A stretch of DNA of 64,000 nt from Chamaecyparis obtusa (GCA_027943335.1 BSBK01007743.1:72001-136000); one strand, 5' to 3'; positions 47,633 through 60,640 are shown, counted from the first letter of the stretch. Numbers and translations are program-made. Notes: generated by a model not told the origin, from the sequence alone.

Positions 47633-50104
47633 ATACATAAAAATGCAATCAAAATGTGTAAAGTCAGTCTCAAAAAACTTTACCTATATCTTCTCCTTAA
47701 TTGTGTCAAAAGAGGAGCTCTCTATAAGATGACGTCTACTATAACATCATGGAATGATATTTTTCTAGAATTTTGGTGGTTGTAAGATAATTAATTTATC
47801 TTTTTATTTATATAATTAAAATATTTTATCTTCTTATGCCTCTTTCTCTCCATCTTCATCTATAGCTTGTTCTTGTTCTCTCTTCTCTCTTTTTTTCTCC
47901 CACTATAAATATCTACATATCTCTCCCTCTATCTATCTCTATCTCTCATCTCTCCTTCTTTTAGCTATATATTTCTCTCCCTTTCCTCCCCCCCATCTCT
48001 ATCCTTGTCTCTCACACACTCTTTTTTTCTCCACATCTCTACCTATATCTCTCTCTCCAACTTTATCCTAACCCCTCTTACAAAGATAAAATGATCCTAT
48101 TTATATTGGAGTCTAATTGTCTTTGTCATTCAAAGGTTTTTTTTTAATTTCATACTTTTTTTTTATTATATCACTTCTCTACTCATACCTTTGTTGCACT
48201 GACAATGTTTGATAAATGATCTACTAATAGACCTCCTATATTCTACAAAGACAATTTTTTTCCTAATTGACCTCCCACACCTCTTTGGTGTACCCATTGC
48301 ACACCAAGGTGTGATTTCTGGTGTAGTTTAATATTTGGTAGAGAGAGATTATGAGGCATTTTCAAAGGATCTAATAATGACCTCCCACAAATTTTGGTTT
48401 TTCTTTCTTTCTTAAGTTAAAGAACCTTTGATTATATGTTTAGAGCATATGAGTGTGGCTAGACTTGAGTTAGCTTTAACCTTCCAATGACGAGGTTGAG
48501 TCATTATGTGTTAAAAAATGAGGTCATGAACTTAATCACACAGGGAGGGAAATCATGCCAATTGACTCATCATTAATTGGATGGTAGACAAATATTTATT
48601 GGCCAATATGTGAGATTTTTAAGTGTGAGGCCAATCACATATGGATGGATAGAAGGTGTTGTTCCTTTATGGTCTACTTAGAAAATGGATATGTTTGATA
48701 TGAAATTGTTGTAAAGGTCTTATATCATTATGTTCAATCCTTCTCAGTTTTAAAGAATAGCGTTATATGGACTACAATTATTTAAAGATGTATGGTATGG
48801 ATTTATCTAAATGTAATATTGCTATTGCAAGGACATTATTTAATCTACAAGACATCTGCTCATTTTTAATATTAATATGAATAAAATAGGCGTGGAATAG
48901 AATTAAGATAAATTGTACAAATAATGAGAGAATACATAATACATTTTAGTGTACTAGTATTCTAGATAAGAATAGAGTGATGCATTTAACTATTATCTAC
49001 TACATGTTAATTATTTGATTGTGATGTTATTTCTATTATCAGTACCACACATATTTTTTTCATAAAGTATTAGATTATGAGATTACCGTCAAAGCTCTAT
49101 ATGATAAGAATTTCCTTACCTTAATTATGTCTATATGTAAATTAAAACAGTATTAGAAGGAGTTTCAAAGGTAGTTTTCATATTAGTTTAATAAAGATAA
49201 GCACAAATATAAGACTTTAACATTTGATTTTTCACTAACAAATCAATTTTTTTAAACTTACATAAACTTAATTTATTAGTTCATTGAAATAAATCTGTAG
49301 AAACTATTAAACTTTCACAAATGATTGCAAAGGTAAACTTTGATTTTCAATGTTATATTTTAAAATTTGATTACATAAAACCATACAATATTCCTGTTCT
49401 TGGAAGGAGTTTTGAATGTGGTTTGCATGTTGATTGCACAAGCACAAACATAGATTCAAGATTTTACCAATGACAAATTATTTCTTTTAATCTATCTTAA
49501 TTTTAACTTATCACTTCAGTGAAATAAATTTATAAACAATATCCAATCATTGACAAATGATTCTAGAAATATAAATATTACAAATCAGTAATTTGATTAC
49601 TTGCAATATTTTATACAGATGATTATAAAATATTACATTTTTTAAAATGTTCTTAAAACCACCTCTAACAGTTTTATGAATATGAAATATTGAATTGTTT
49701 TACATGTTTGAGAAAATATATTTAATTATTTCATGGAGATTACTTTTTTAATTATTAAATATCTTTTTTAAATAAATTTGATCTTTGTGGCGTCAACAAC
49801 AACACTAGACCCTGTTTTCTTTTTAAATGCCATCCAGGTACTTTCAACAATAACACTACCATTAAACAATTTGAACGTCCCATATTAAACTTTAACTATA
49901 ATATTTCTGTTTTCTAAATTGTAGGAAGTAAAACTCACCCCCACAGATAACAACAATCTGCAGCTTCAACTGTATAAGCCGTAGAATCATCTTGTTCGTT
50001 TAAAACCAGGAAGACCACATTTTACAGATATTCCAGTTGTGTAGATTCCAGGTTATGATGGGAATGCAGGAAAATACGCCGGGCGCACCCGGCTTCTCTA
50101 TATA
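47633..50104. other. Intergenic DNA with CT-rich low-complexity tract
   Basis: A pyrimidine-rich tract (CTCTCTCC, ATCTCTAT) spans ~47830-48075. The rest is AT-rich without recognised coding sequence. From ~49930 it is the immediate 3' side of the permease gene. Confidence 0.4.
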
Positions 50105-50212
50105 TTGCACAACAATATTGACGAACTTTTTTTTGGTTGTGCATTACAATATTGGCTAAATGAGAAAACAAAACAGTACAATATAGCATATATAGCTGGA
50201 AGAAATTATGGA

Positions 50213-51313
50213 TTATGGGGTGTTATTAGACCTGGGCTCCTCAACAAACAGCTCCAAAATCGGCACTTCATCTTTCACAGTTGTAGACTCACGACTTTGT
50301 CCGTGCTCCTCCGGCATATTACTTATCTGTAATATGCCTTTCTTGTATTCCCCATAAAAATAGGATGTAAATCCCCACAAAGCCATGAAAAGTGACATGC
50401 CTTTCTCTCCAGTGAACTTCTCATGGAATATCACAACTGCAAGCATCTCCACCACAGGAGTTAGAGAAGACATCAAAACGCCGCTCCAAAGAGAAGATGT
50501 CAAAAAGATGACTCCATAAACCCCGATAAAGAAGAGCTGCCAGCAGATTGCGTTCCAAACCACAGACATGTAGTACTTCAATTCCCCGACATCAGATTCC
50601 ATGGCTTCCCTCCGAATAGCAGGGAAATCCTTGTTCTTGACCATGCCTATTGTGCAGAAAACAGTCGCCGAAAGAGACATGATAAGCTGCATCTCCATAA
50701 CAAGAGTGTATGTTATTCGCCGCGTGGTTTTCTTATAGACAAGCTCAATCAAAGGAAGAATGAATCCATAGAGAGCAGCTGCCGCGCCTGCAGCGAGAAA
50801 CCCAAGCCAATATTGTCTAGATGTGACTCCGTGGGGTCTATCACCATTGGCGTGGAAGGCCAACATTACTGCTCCCATGGTAAGCAGAATTATGGCATTG
50901 ATTGAATAGGCAGTAAACTTCTGCTTTACTATGACGAATGAAAAGAGTGCGTTGAAGGCTAGCTGAGCGGCAATTAAGAGAGACGCAGTGGAGAGAGGCA
51001 GGTAAGCGAGCCCCCATGTATACAAGAAATTTTGGAGGCCAGTGAGGACGCCTATTACGATGGATGCGAGGCAAAGCTTGGGAGTTACATGGGTGTTCTC
51101 AGAGGACTGTTTTGTGCGGGAAGAAATCCAAATGGGGAGAACAAGAAGAGGGCAGCCTGCAGTCTGAAGCCATGCACAGAACCATGTGCGATTGCCACCG
51201 TGCAGGAAATAGAAGCGAATTAACAAGGTACCAGCGGCTGCGCCAATGGCCAAAGCTGCACAGTTCAGGAGCAGGAGGATCCATTGCCCTAAGCTTTTCT
51301 TGTTCGACTCCAT
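50213..51313 (-). CDS. Purine permease (PUP-family transporter)
   Basis: A single uninterrupted 366-residue ORF with about ten hydrophobic segments (roughly residues 9-37, 43-63, 79-101, 104-128, 135-153, 166-192, 203-225, 248-272, 276-296, 303-321). The PUP hallmark LAYLPLSTASLLIAAQLAFN follows TM3, with QKFT after TM4; AAALYGFILPLIELVY and FHEKFTGEKGMSL appear later. Length fits the family (~350-390). PUPs are plasma-membrane proton-coupled importers of purines, cytokinins or related compounds; which one cannot be told here. The start ATG is well placed ~55 bases after a TATA-like box. The C-terminal ~40 residues are hydrophilic. Two dead copies of its 5' part lie at the left edge of the window. 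Confidence 0.92.
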   Translation of the reverse strand: MESNKKSLGQWILLLLNCAALAIGAAAGTLLIRFYFLHGGNRTWFCAWLQTAGCPLLVLPIWISSRTKQSSENTHVTPKLCLASIVIGVLTGLQNFLYTWGLAYLPLSTASLLIAAQLAFNALFSFVIVKQKFTAYSINAIILLTMGAVMLAFHANGDRPHGVTSRQYWLGFLAAGAAAALYGFILPLIELVYKKTTRRITYTLVMEMQLIMSLSATVFCTIGMVKNKDFPAIRREAMESDVGELKYYMSVVWNAICWQLFFIGVYGVIFLTSSLWSGVLMSSLTPVVEMLAVVIFHEKFTGEKGMSLFMALWGFTSYFYGEYKKGILQISNMPEEHGQSRESTTVKDEVPILELFVEEPRSNNTP

Positions 51314-51365
51314 TAGGCACGCTTTCTAACTCACTATATCATTTTATTTTATGTTGAGCTTCGAA

Positions 51366-51373
51366 TTTATAAA
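51366..51373 (-). promoter_or_regulatory. Probable TATA box of the permease gene
   Basis: TTTATAAATT on the minus strand lies ~55 bases upstream of the ATG. In both duplicated copies the same site reads AATTTATTAA, no longer a good TATA box. Confidence 0.5.
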
Positions 51374-52190
51374 CACCACGAAGCGTCAGGATTGGCTTAG
51401 GCAATATTTTCGCGATCAAAGAGCTCCGTGTTTGACTAAGGCAATATTTTCGTGATCAAAGAGCTTAGTGTTTGGTATTGGCAATATTTTCGGGTTCGAA
51501 GACGAGGTTTGATTTCACATAGCGGATTTGATAGCTGTAATGGTGAATTTGGATACGAGTTCCAATATCCGTTTCATTTTGGGCCCACTTTAATTGAACG
51601 ACTTGACTTGACTTGACTTAGTCGATAGATGACTCCTTTTTTAATTTTCCGTTTGTTTATCTCTTGACAATTTGACCTATTTTACTTTTTCTTTCATGTT
51701 TGGGGCTTAATTTTAACGGTGAAAATGTTCTTTCATGTTCGGGGCTTAATTTTAACGGTGAAAATGACATAGTTTATTATTATTTCTAATTTTGTTTTGT
51801 TTTTATAGTGGTGCAAGTATCTTAATATATTAACGGATCAACAAGGCTAATTTATCTCATTGTCTAGTGTTTGTTTAGTTACATTCATTTAAATATTTTA
51901 TTATCATTTTTTATATTATTTAAATATTTTCTTGTGATTTTCTATATATTTGTGACTATTGTACCTTTATTCATACCTACTTCGATTTTTCTCCCTACAT
52001 TAAAATCATCTCACCAATTACTTCAACATGTCTCTATCTTTGTCTTCTATTTTTCTTCAATTTATCTTTTATCTATGACCATCACAAATCTCCATTTAGA
52101 TGTGAATTTCTTGTCACTTTGAATTCACATATGGGTCTCAATGTTCATTTCCCTTTGGGCCCACTTCAATGGAATAACTTGACTTGATAA
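51374..52190 (-). repeat. Permease upstream region with internal repeats
   Basis: It contains three copies of GGCAATATTTTCG (51400-51500), a tandem 39-bp duplication (TTCTTTCATGTTYGGGGCTT, ~51690-51768), and two copies ~580 bp apart of a segment with GGGCCCACTT followed by AACTTGACTTGA (51580-51620 and 52157-52190). This whole block is duplicated in 446-1348 plus 5118-5540. Confidence 0.7.
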
Positions 52191-53449
52191 CAACAAGATA
52201 TTCAAATTCAAGAAAATCTAGGAATGAGATCTAAAGGAGCTTTAAGAGTATAAATCATTTCTAAATAAAGATAGGAATTCCTTATTTGGTAAAGGAAATG
52301 AAATGTTTTATCTTTAGCTATGTGGGGTCTAAGGCCAACTTGTAAATATTTCCCCTTGAAGGAATCAAAATAGACCTATGGAGAAAATGCCTACACCACA
52401 ACAACCAATTTTAACCCTTTGGGAAGATGTTTATAGTAGAATCATGTCCATACTATCAGAAGTGGGATGGACAGAAGTGGAGAAATGACCACATTTTTTT
52501 CCTTATTGGGCATTGGTTCCTTATCTAGAAGGAAAAAGTAAGCATTATGAACTCTAGGGTCAAAAAAATGAGGAGGACTAAAGGTTAAATTGCACTAGAT
52601 TAAATTGAAAAATGGGAATTACATTGAAGAGACATGGTCTTATAAAAATTCATAACCTTTTATTAAACTCTTAAAAGACATAAATAGAAAGTACAATGTT
52701 CATTCTTAAAATTATGGTATAAATTATTAAGCACGGTGAAAAGGAGAGCATGGAACTACTTGCAATGGTTCTCCCAAGTAGCATACATTATTAGTACTTT
52801 AGTGATTTTAGTTTAAGATCATAATAGATCTTCCCTATTGAAAGTTTGAAACCATTTTGGCTCCATTATTAGGGAGACTAGGGACAATGGCAATATTAAA
52901 AAAAAATAGTTTTAAGGATATATTATGGACAAGCACATTTCTCACATTCTAGCACTTAGAAAAATTTATTAGAAGGTCTTGATCATACCCATTCACAACT
53001 TTAATGAATATTATTCAACTAGATAGTTTTATACTTCATGGTCACTCTTTAGAGTTTCACAAAACTTACAATACACATGTATAAGATCTCCACCCATGAT
53101 GGAAAAACCAACATTGTATATTGTTAGCTCCAACTTTTACTAGGTCTTTGTTTTCCCTATTAGAAAAATTTCTCATTTGTCTGTCGAAAAACCCCATTAC
53201 AGTTCGTTTACGTTGACTGAGAATAATTTTTTGAATACATAAATATCAATGAATTGAACCTTTTCTATGGACCTCCCATAGTTCATTGGTTCCAAGTTAA
53301 AGCATGACCCAAGATTGTGGTTGTTTTTGTCCATCATTGAGATTGTAAAAGTTTTGGGACATGTTGAACTTGAACTTGAACTTGAACTTTGAACTTGTCA
53401 AGTTTGGAGTGCAAAGTTGAATTTTCACAATGAGTAACCACATGTGTGA
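52191..53449. other. Intergenic DNA, no gene seen
   Basis: No coding region is recognised. A short (TTGAAC)n run lies at ~53364-53400. The last bases TGTGA (53445-53449) are the left target-site duplication of the next element. Confidence 0.45.
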
Positions 53450-54592
53450 TGTTAGGAATGAATGCTGAATATATCCTATGGGGGAGTATTAGCAACCATT
53501 CTGTAGCAGTTGTTGTTGCATTCATGACTGTGATTGTCATTGATGTCAACATAGTGATCTACTGAAGATTAGCAGAGAAGAAGACAGTGTTTGAGTTAGC
53601 ACACTTGGGATATTGAAGATGAAGCTATGGGAAGTTGAGTACTTACTCTATGATGCTCTATAAGATCATGGTTAAGAGCGCAAAAAGAAATTCATTAATT
53701 CATGGAAGTTATGAGCATTTTAGTGGAAGAAGTATTCAGGCAGTGTTCATGAGTAGCGGTTTGTGGAAATCAAATGATATCTCCTAATCAGGATTGAATC
53801 TAGTTATGGGCAGTTGATTAGTAGTTGAAGACATGTTTATAGTGACATGGATGAGAGCGCAAGGTCTGAGGTTGTACGAGTGAAGAATTATATTAATTGA
53901 AAGCCGACAGTTTTACATGTAATTTTTATGTAACGTGTGGAAACTTTTATTTTGTAATTTATATGCCAACTCATTTGTAATTATTTGAGTGTGGTATAAA
54001 GGAAGGAATGTTTTACTTGTTGTAAGATGGAATTTTAATTTGTAATATGTAACTGTGAAAGTGAATTATGAAATTGTGCAATACTTGTTGAAGGAGGATA
54101 TGTGAAGTACAAAGATCTAGTATTGAGATCTGATGAAGCAGTTGGTGCGGTTTGGCATAGTTAGAGGAGAAGTATTGAATTTTTGATTAGTAATCTTTTC
54201 GTATTATTTTTTTGAGTAATACAAAGATCAGTTGGATAGTGAGTTCAGTGATCTTCACCAGAAGTTGTTTGGGCAATGGGTCCTTCTGTCTTCTATAACT
54301 CCTAACAGAGTTAGAATCTTTTACCAGGGATTCAAAGTCTCCTAACATGGACTCATATTTATTGAATGTATTTCATAAGACTCCTAACAGATTCTATCCT
54401 TTCACAAGGAATATTCATATTAGTGCATCTTCTGTGGGCATCATTCCCATCAGGGTTTACTCTTTGATCAAGAGGTTCCTTGGTCAACATATCTTGTGTT
54501 ATTGTGTCATTATGTATGTATATCTTTCTATGGTTGATTAAATTGCTTACATGGTTTAAATCTATTGAAGTTGATAAAAGTTGTAGTTATGT
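53450..54592 (+). repeat. Copia 5' LTR, left part
   Basis: Begins TGTTAGGAATGAATGCTGAA and matches 62262-63405. It is interrupted at 54593 by the nested gypsy and resumes at 58534-58592, ending CTTTCCTACA. Confidence 0.9.
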
Positions 54593-55542
54593 TGATGCAG
54601 TCAGGGTTGGAGGATCCAATTAAGGACTGTCTGACCTTCCAACCAAACTATAATACAATGGAATTACATAGCCACAACACTAGATCAAATATAAAATTGG
54701 AATCTTATTTCATAATTCATTGATTACATGCAATGTGTCGGGCTATAAGGCCTTCCCAGTTACGGCCAAATACAAAGCAAGTAACAGTCTACAAGATCTC
54801 ATAGGATCCAAATCTTCTCCACAACTTCACCATTCAGCTAGACCACGTTTGCAACACACCAGAACACTAGTAGGAATCCCAGGAAAGATCTAAACTTGTA
54901 TTCACAACTTCCAAGCAATCTTCCTATTCCTAAGCTCGCAGGCTACCAACTCTTCTATTTCTATCTCCAGCTCCAACTACCTCCTAAAAAACTACCCAAA
55001 CATCCTATAAATACTCATCCTCAACCACAAGTCATCTAGATGAAATAATTAACTCCTATGAACAATTATTAAATGCTAAAACATCAGTCAGATTACAAAA
55101 TAGCCTTATAATAAATAAAATCCCCAAGATGGCCCCCAACGGTCACCAGATCAACATAGAAGAATGCAACATGCCAGATCTAGGTCCTCACACATCCAAT
55201 GGTCAATCCATAACACAAGGAACACAACCCAAATTAAATACACTAGTCGGCCAAGAAAGAACACCAGTCGGTAAGAATGATTATCGAGCAGCAGAGAAAT
55301 AATCGAGCACCAGTGAGCTGACCAAGCTAGGCATCACCGAGCAACGGATTTATCATCGAGCACTAGGAATAACCAATGCCTTCAGTTACCGAGTGTTCTT
55401 CAAAGACTGAGAAACCTAGTAAACACAGGAACCAAGCAACCAAACTCCACGACCAAGCAAAATACTCCACTAACCAAGATCAAATCAAACATATTTTTGG
55501 TTGATATAGGATTGCCAAGAATCCTAGGATGCTCCTACATCA
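54593..55542 (-). repeat. Nested gypsy 3' LTR
   Basis: This 950-bp LTR pairs with 57586-58533. Both contain CAATGTGTCGGGCTATAAGG and end near GATGCTCCTRCATC. Confidence 0.9.
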
Positions 55543-55842
55543 GACACCCTAGGTAAAGAAGATTTTCTCATACGTAAATCAAGAACATCTTAAGGGAATC
55601 AGAACAGGTATACCAAATCTATTCTTCACCCATATCTCCTCTTGTCCTTCATTCCAAGTTGTCTTTACTTCATCCACTATTTTCCACAGCAAAATTTCCT
55701 ACTTTCCACATCTTATGTCTGCAACTGATAACAACCGACTACTACTGATCACATCAGTACCACGGTAAATACCATCCTCTTCAAACTCCTCAATCAACTT
55801 AGTATCATCTACATCTCTCTGTGTCACAAATGTGATCATTTT

Positions 55843-57507
55843 CTATACTATCTCTGTTAGAAAGACCATCTGCCTCTTAATCTCAACAAATTCATCAGAT
55901 ATATCATTCTCCTTCTCTTTCAAACTAGATTTTGTAGGAATAGGTTCATCCTCCTTGTGCTTCTGAGGTTTGTCACTGTCACATGGACAACACTGGATAA
56001 CTCCACATTCTTTAGTCCCCGTCTCCTGTAAAGGTATCAACTTATGTCGAGCTCCTTCATGCCTAACCACATAGGTGTTTGCACGACCATCAAACAAAAC
56101 ATTCCTATCAAATTGGAAAGGCCTACCAAGAAACAGATGACAAGCATCTATCAGAAATACATCACATAATATCTCATCCTAGTAAGATCCAATCTAAAAA
56201 TTAACCATGCATTGTTCTTCAATTCTAGCCTTAGAAACATCATGTATCCAACTAACCTGATAAGGATTAGGGTGTTTCCTTCTTTCCAAATTTAATTTAG
56301 TAACCATCTCTTCTAAAACAAAGTTTTCAAAACTGCCACCATCAACTATGACATTACATACCTTATTCTTGCACTTACATCTAGTTCTGAACAAATTTCT
56401 TCTTTGTACTGGTTCATGGACACATGCAGCTAAATCTCCTAGTAATAAGAGACTCACCTTTTTCTGCAACATTCATAATGTCTTCTTCTGCAACTAATGC
56501 AACTCTTTTCTTAGGACACTAAATTTTTTTTTGACCTGCTTCACCACAATTATAACAAGTACCAGTGAACTCATTTTTCCATCTTCCTCTTTGTCCACTG
56601 TTGAAATTCTTAGTACCTTGACCACTACCAAATCCCACATCAGTCTTTGTAGGATACTCTACCACATTACCTTCAACAACTGTCTCACCAGTTTTACCAC
56701 CTTTATTCCTATTATTTTGTCTTCCTTCAAACTTCTTATTCAGCTTCTCTTTAATCTTCAATGCCATCTGATAAGCATCTCCTATTGTTGTCATCCGAAC
56801 AGTAACTCTTCTTGAATACTAGGTCTCAAACCATAAACATACAAAACAACCTTCTCTTTATCAGCTTCAGAATGACCAGTCCTAATTAGGATTCTATAAA
56901 ACTCTTCGGTATACTCCTATACCAATTTTTTAGTCTTCTTCAAAGCTTCCATCTTCTTAAACATCTCGAATTCATAATCCACCGGAATGAATTGCTTCTT
57001 TAACTTGTCAACCATTTGGTTCCATCTAGTGATCTTCTCCTTTCCTCTCCTACTTCTTTACAATTGAACTTCTCTCCACCAAATATTTGCATGACCTTTC
57101 AACTTAGTCTTTGCAAACCTAACCCTATCAAGATCTTCTATTTCTTCATACTCAAAGTATTCATCAATCTCATTGATCCAATCAATCAATTCTTCTAGCC
57201 TAAGGCTTCCAAAATATGTAGAAACTTCAATCTTAGGTCTTTTCCCAATCTTAGACATAGCTTTCAGGATTCTATTTTCCTCTGGATCTTGAGCTTCTTC
57301 TATAGCTTCTTCAAAATGATCTTCCTTAGATTCATCATCACTATCCGCTTTCAAGGTAGTCTTCTCCCTTAATTCTTCTTGTAGGTCTTGCACTTGTTTC
57401 TGCAAAGCCCTAAAATCATCAAGAATTAACTCTCTGCTAGCTTCCTCCTCTGAGATCTCATGAGCTCTCCTCAAATGCATCTTTAATCTGAACTCAACTT
57501 CACTCAC
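55843..57507 (-). pseudogene. Nested gypsy gag and protease (broken)
   Basis: On the minus strand: 57507-57058 is gag (an acidic coiled-coil-like stretch around DFRALQKQVQDLQEEL, then EVSTYFGSLRLEELIDWINEIDEYFEYEEI, the capsid start). 56794-56519 is the nucleocapsid region with a basic linker and CYNCGEAGQKK, a knuckle whose His reads Gln. 56472-56194 carries the protease, where VIVDGGSFENFVLEEMV holds the active-site Asp (DGGS in place of the usual DSGS). 56097-55843 continues toward the usual pol linker, including DGRANTYVV. The stretch 55542-55842 before the left LTR shows no coding signal. It is decayed. Confidence 0.85.
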
Positions 57508-57585
57508 CAGGTCAACTTCGTAAGATCATCCTTGCTAAGTTAACCTCCACTCCAAAAACTAGATCAACTTAGCTCTGATACCACC

Positions 57586-58533
57586 TGATGCAGTTAGGAT
57601 TGGAGGATCCAATTAAGGACTGTCTAACCTTGCAGCCAAGCTATAACACAATGGAATTGCACAACCACAACACCAGATCAAATATAAAATTGGAATCTTA
57701 TTTCATAATTCACTGATTACATGCAATGTGTCGGGCTATAAGGCCTTCTTGGTTACGGCCAAATACAAAGCAAGTAACAGTATACAAGATCTTGGAGGAT
57801 CCAACTCTTCTCCACAACTTCACCACTTAGCTAGCTCAAGTCTCCAACACGTGAAGACACTGGTAGGAATCCCAAGAAAGATCTAAACTTGTACTCACAA
57901 CTTCCAAGCAATCTTCCTATTCCTAAGCTCATAGGCTACCAACTCTGTTATTTCTATCTCTAGCTCCCATTACCTCCTAAAAAACTACCCAAACATCCTA
58001 TAAATACTCATCCTCATCCACACGTCAGCTTGATGAAATAATTAACTCTTATGAAAATTATTAAATGCCAAAACATTAGATGGCTTACAAAATAGCCTTA
58101 CATTAAATAAAATCCCCAAGATGGCCCCCAACGGTCATCAAATCTGCATAGAAGAATGCAACACACTAGACCTAGGTCCTCACATGTCCAACGGTCAATC
58201 CATAACATGAGGAACGTGGCCTAAATTAAATTCACCAGTCATCCAAGCAAGAACATCAGTCGGTAAGAATGATTACTGAGCAGCAGAGAAATAATCGACC
58301 ACCAGTGAACCAACCAAGCCAGGCATCACTGAGCAATGTAGTTATCCATGAGTGCTAGGAATAACCAAAGCCTTCAATTACCAAGCATTCTTTAGAGACT
58401 GAGAAACCCAGTAAACATAGGAACCAAGAAACCAAACTCTATAACCAAGCAAAATACTCCACTAACCAAGATCAAATCAAACATATTTTTGGTTGATATA
58501 GGATTGCCAAGAATCCTAGGATGCTCCTGCATC
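57586..58533 (-). repeat. Nested gypsy 5' LTR
   Basis: This LTR lies next to the primer-binding site, so it is the 5' LTR of the minus-strand element. Its last base pair differs from the expected CA end (CATCT), which hides the exact junction with the copia LTR. Confidence 0.9.
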
Positions 58534-58648
58534 TAGCTGATAATTGAGTCACCCCCCCTCTTAGTTGTCTTGGTGGACTTTACTTTCCTACAATTGGTAT
58601 CAGAGCAACAGGTCCTTGAAGGAAAATTTTAACAGCTTAAGGAGATCC

Positions 58649-59500
58649 ATGGTGAGTCATTTCAAGAAAGAAAGCCCTAAGTTTGATGGAGTAGATTTTG
58701 ATAGCTGGAAAGAAAAGATGAAGACACATTTACTTTATTTAGGACCAGGTTATTAGTTGATCACAAAGAATTAGAAGACTATCATTGATGAATACAAGCT
58801 TGAAGATTGTACTGATGAGGAAAGAGATCTATTCATGTGTAACATACTTTCTAGAGAAGCACTTTTCTTAGCCCTTTTGGAAAATGAATACAGTTAGGTA
58901 AAATATCTAAAAACATCTCTTGAAATTTGGTTAGCTTTACAATCTACTTTTGAAGGTGATGAAAATGCAAATAAAGTCAGACTACATAATTGGATATGTG
59001 CATTGGAAGATATAAGAATGATGGAAGATGAATCTGTTAAAATCTATATTGGTAGAATGTCAGAGATTGTTGCAGGTATAAAATCTTGTGGAGGAACCAA
59101 GATAGAGAATGAAGTGATATGGAAAATTGTAAGGACATTGACTCTTGCATTTAAGGAGACAACACAGATGATTGAACAAGTTATACCTTGTATTGAGAAC
59201 TTCACCAAAGAAACCCTTCTTGGAAGATTAGAAGTAGAAGAAATGAACTTGAGGCTATCAGGAGACTTACCTAAAATGGAGATAGCATTCAGTGCACTTA
59301 GTGTTCACCCTACTTTGTCATAAAGGATCAGTGTAAGCAGAGATTATGCTAGCAGTAGCAAATCTAGAAATGAAGAAGAAAGGAATATTGAAGAAGGTAT
59401 TGCCTTGTGAAAAGAGAACCAGATGGTAAGAAAATTTTTTAATGTTGGACTTGTTAAGAATTTGGTCATTTTGCATCTAAATGTCCTAAGAGAGTTAAGA
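58649..59500 (+). pseudogene. Copia gag (broken)
   Basis: Starting at ATG 58649 (MVSHFKKESPKFDGVDFDSWK) the frame gives the copia gag pattern with a stop after LLYLGPGY. LEIWLALQSTFEGDENANKVRL and ESVKIYIGRMSEIVAGIKSCGG follow. Near 59443-59490 lies a CCHC knuckle with correct Cys-x2-Cys-x4-His-x4-Cys spacing, interrupted by one TAA. Confidence 0.85.
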
Positions 59501-59509
59501 AGTATAGGA

Positions 59510-60640
59510 AGAACTTTAAGCCTAGGATATCTAAAGAATCTTACTATGTAAATGATGAAGAACTTGAAGCTAGTTTGGAGAAATCTTTGAGTGAAAGTGA
59601 AACTGAGAATGATGATATAGGATTTGTAGCAATTAAAGAAGAAAATCCTGAAATAGAAGTTAAGGAAGAAAAGACTTTAGTTTCTCAAGTAGAAAAGAAC
59701 ATTGATTTGATTATAGATAGTGGTTGTTCACATCATATGACTGGAGACATGAAGAAATTCATAAATTTTAACAATTATGATGGAGCGGTTGTTAACGTTG
59801 GAAACAATGCACCTTTTTTTATTAAAGGTATAGGATCTATTACTCTTGATGGAAAGACTAATACTGATGATGTTTACTTTGTGGATGGTTTGAAACATAA
59901 TCTTTTGAGTGTTGGACAGCTAGTTGATAAAGGATATGAAGTTTGATTTACTGAGAAAACTTGTGTAATCAAAGACAAGGATGGAAATTTGATTGGTACT
60001 GGATCAAGAACCAGAGGTAGTGTATTTCAGTTGAATCCTACTGAGATGACATGCTTGATTACTAAGATTGACGACAGTTGGTTGTGGCACAGAAGATTTT
60101 GTCATATAAACTTTGATAATATTGTGAAAGTCAGTACTACACTTGTAGTAAGAGATTTGCCTAAAACTATGAAGCCTACTAACATGATTTGCAAGGAATG
60201 TGTGATCGCTAAGCAGAAGAGAAGCTCATTTCCCAGCAAGAAGTTTACAACAACAGAGAAGTTGGAAATTGTTCATACAGATTTGAGTGGTCCCACAAGG
60301 ACTAGAGGATTCTATGGAGGAAGGTATTTTATGATTCTTGTTGATGATTTTACAAGAATGATGTGGATTGCATTTCTTAAAGAAAAGTTTGAAGCATTTG
60401 ATAAGTTTAAGATCATTAAGAATAAAGTTGAGAATGAATTTGGAATGAAGATTAAATGTTTGAGATCAGATAGAGGTGGAGAATTTACTTCAAAAGAATT
60501 TAACATTTTTGTGAAGTGAATGGTATTAAGAGAAAGTTTTCAGCCCCTAGAACACCTGAACAAAATGGTATTGTAGAGAGAAGAAACAAGTCAGTGATTG
60601 AAGTAGTAAGAATTTTTTTGGCTTATGTAGCTTTTAAGAA
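59510..60640 (+). pseudogene. Copia protease and integrase (broken)
   Basis: LIIDSGCSHHMTGD (59707-59748) is the copia protease active site. GLKHNLLSVGQL and WLWHRRFCHINFDNI mark the GAG-pre-integrase with the HHCC start, then CKECVIAKQKRSSF with the Cys pair. HTDLSGPTRTRGFYGG and LRSDRGGEFTSKEF carry the two Asp of the core. The Glu motif PEQNGIVERRN lies past a frameshift near 60517. Soon after (~60630) the sequence jumps to RT residues, so the integrase C-terminus is missing. Confidence 0.9.

Larger units (their letters stand above)
54593..58533 (-). mobile_element. Gag-protease-only Ty3/gypsy element inside the copia LTR
   Basis: LTRs 54593-55542 and 57586-58533 start TGATGCAG and end CATCA/CATC; TGATGCAG and CTGCATCA form a perfect 8-bp terminal inverted repeat. 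The right LTR is next to GCTCTGATACCA (57572-57583), the Met-tRNA primer site on the minus strand, so the element reads leftward. The internal 2 kb encode gag, a zinc knuckle and protease only. RT, RNase H and integrase are absent. A clean 5-bp TSD is not seen (TATGT against TAGCT). It resembles a TR-GAG-type non-autonomous gypsy. Confidence 0.85.

Noticed and set aside
50841..51357. Extra open frames over the permease gene
   Set aside because: They are shadows in other frames of the 366-codon permease ORF, which alone has a family match.
54347..54541. 64-codon ORF, with a similar one at 63160-63384
   Set aside because: Both lie at equivalent positions of the two copia LTRs, so they are LTR sequence and not a gene family.
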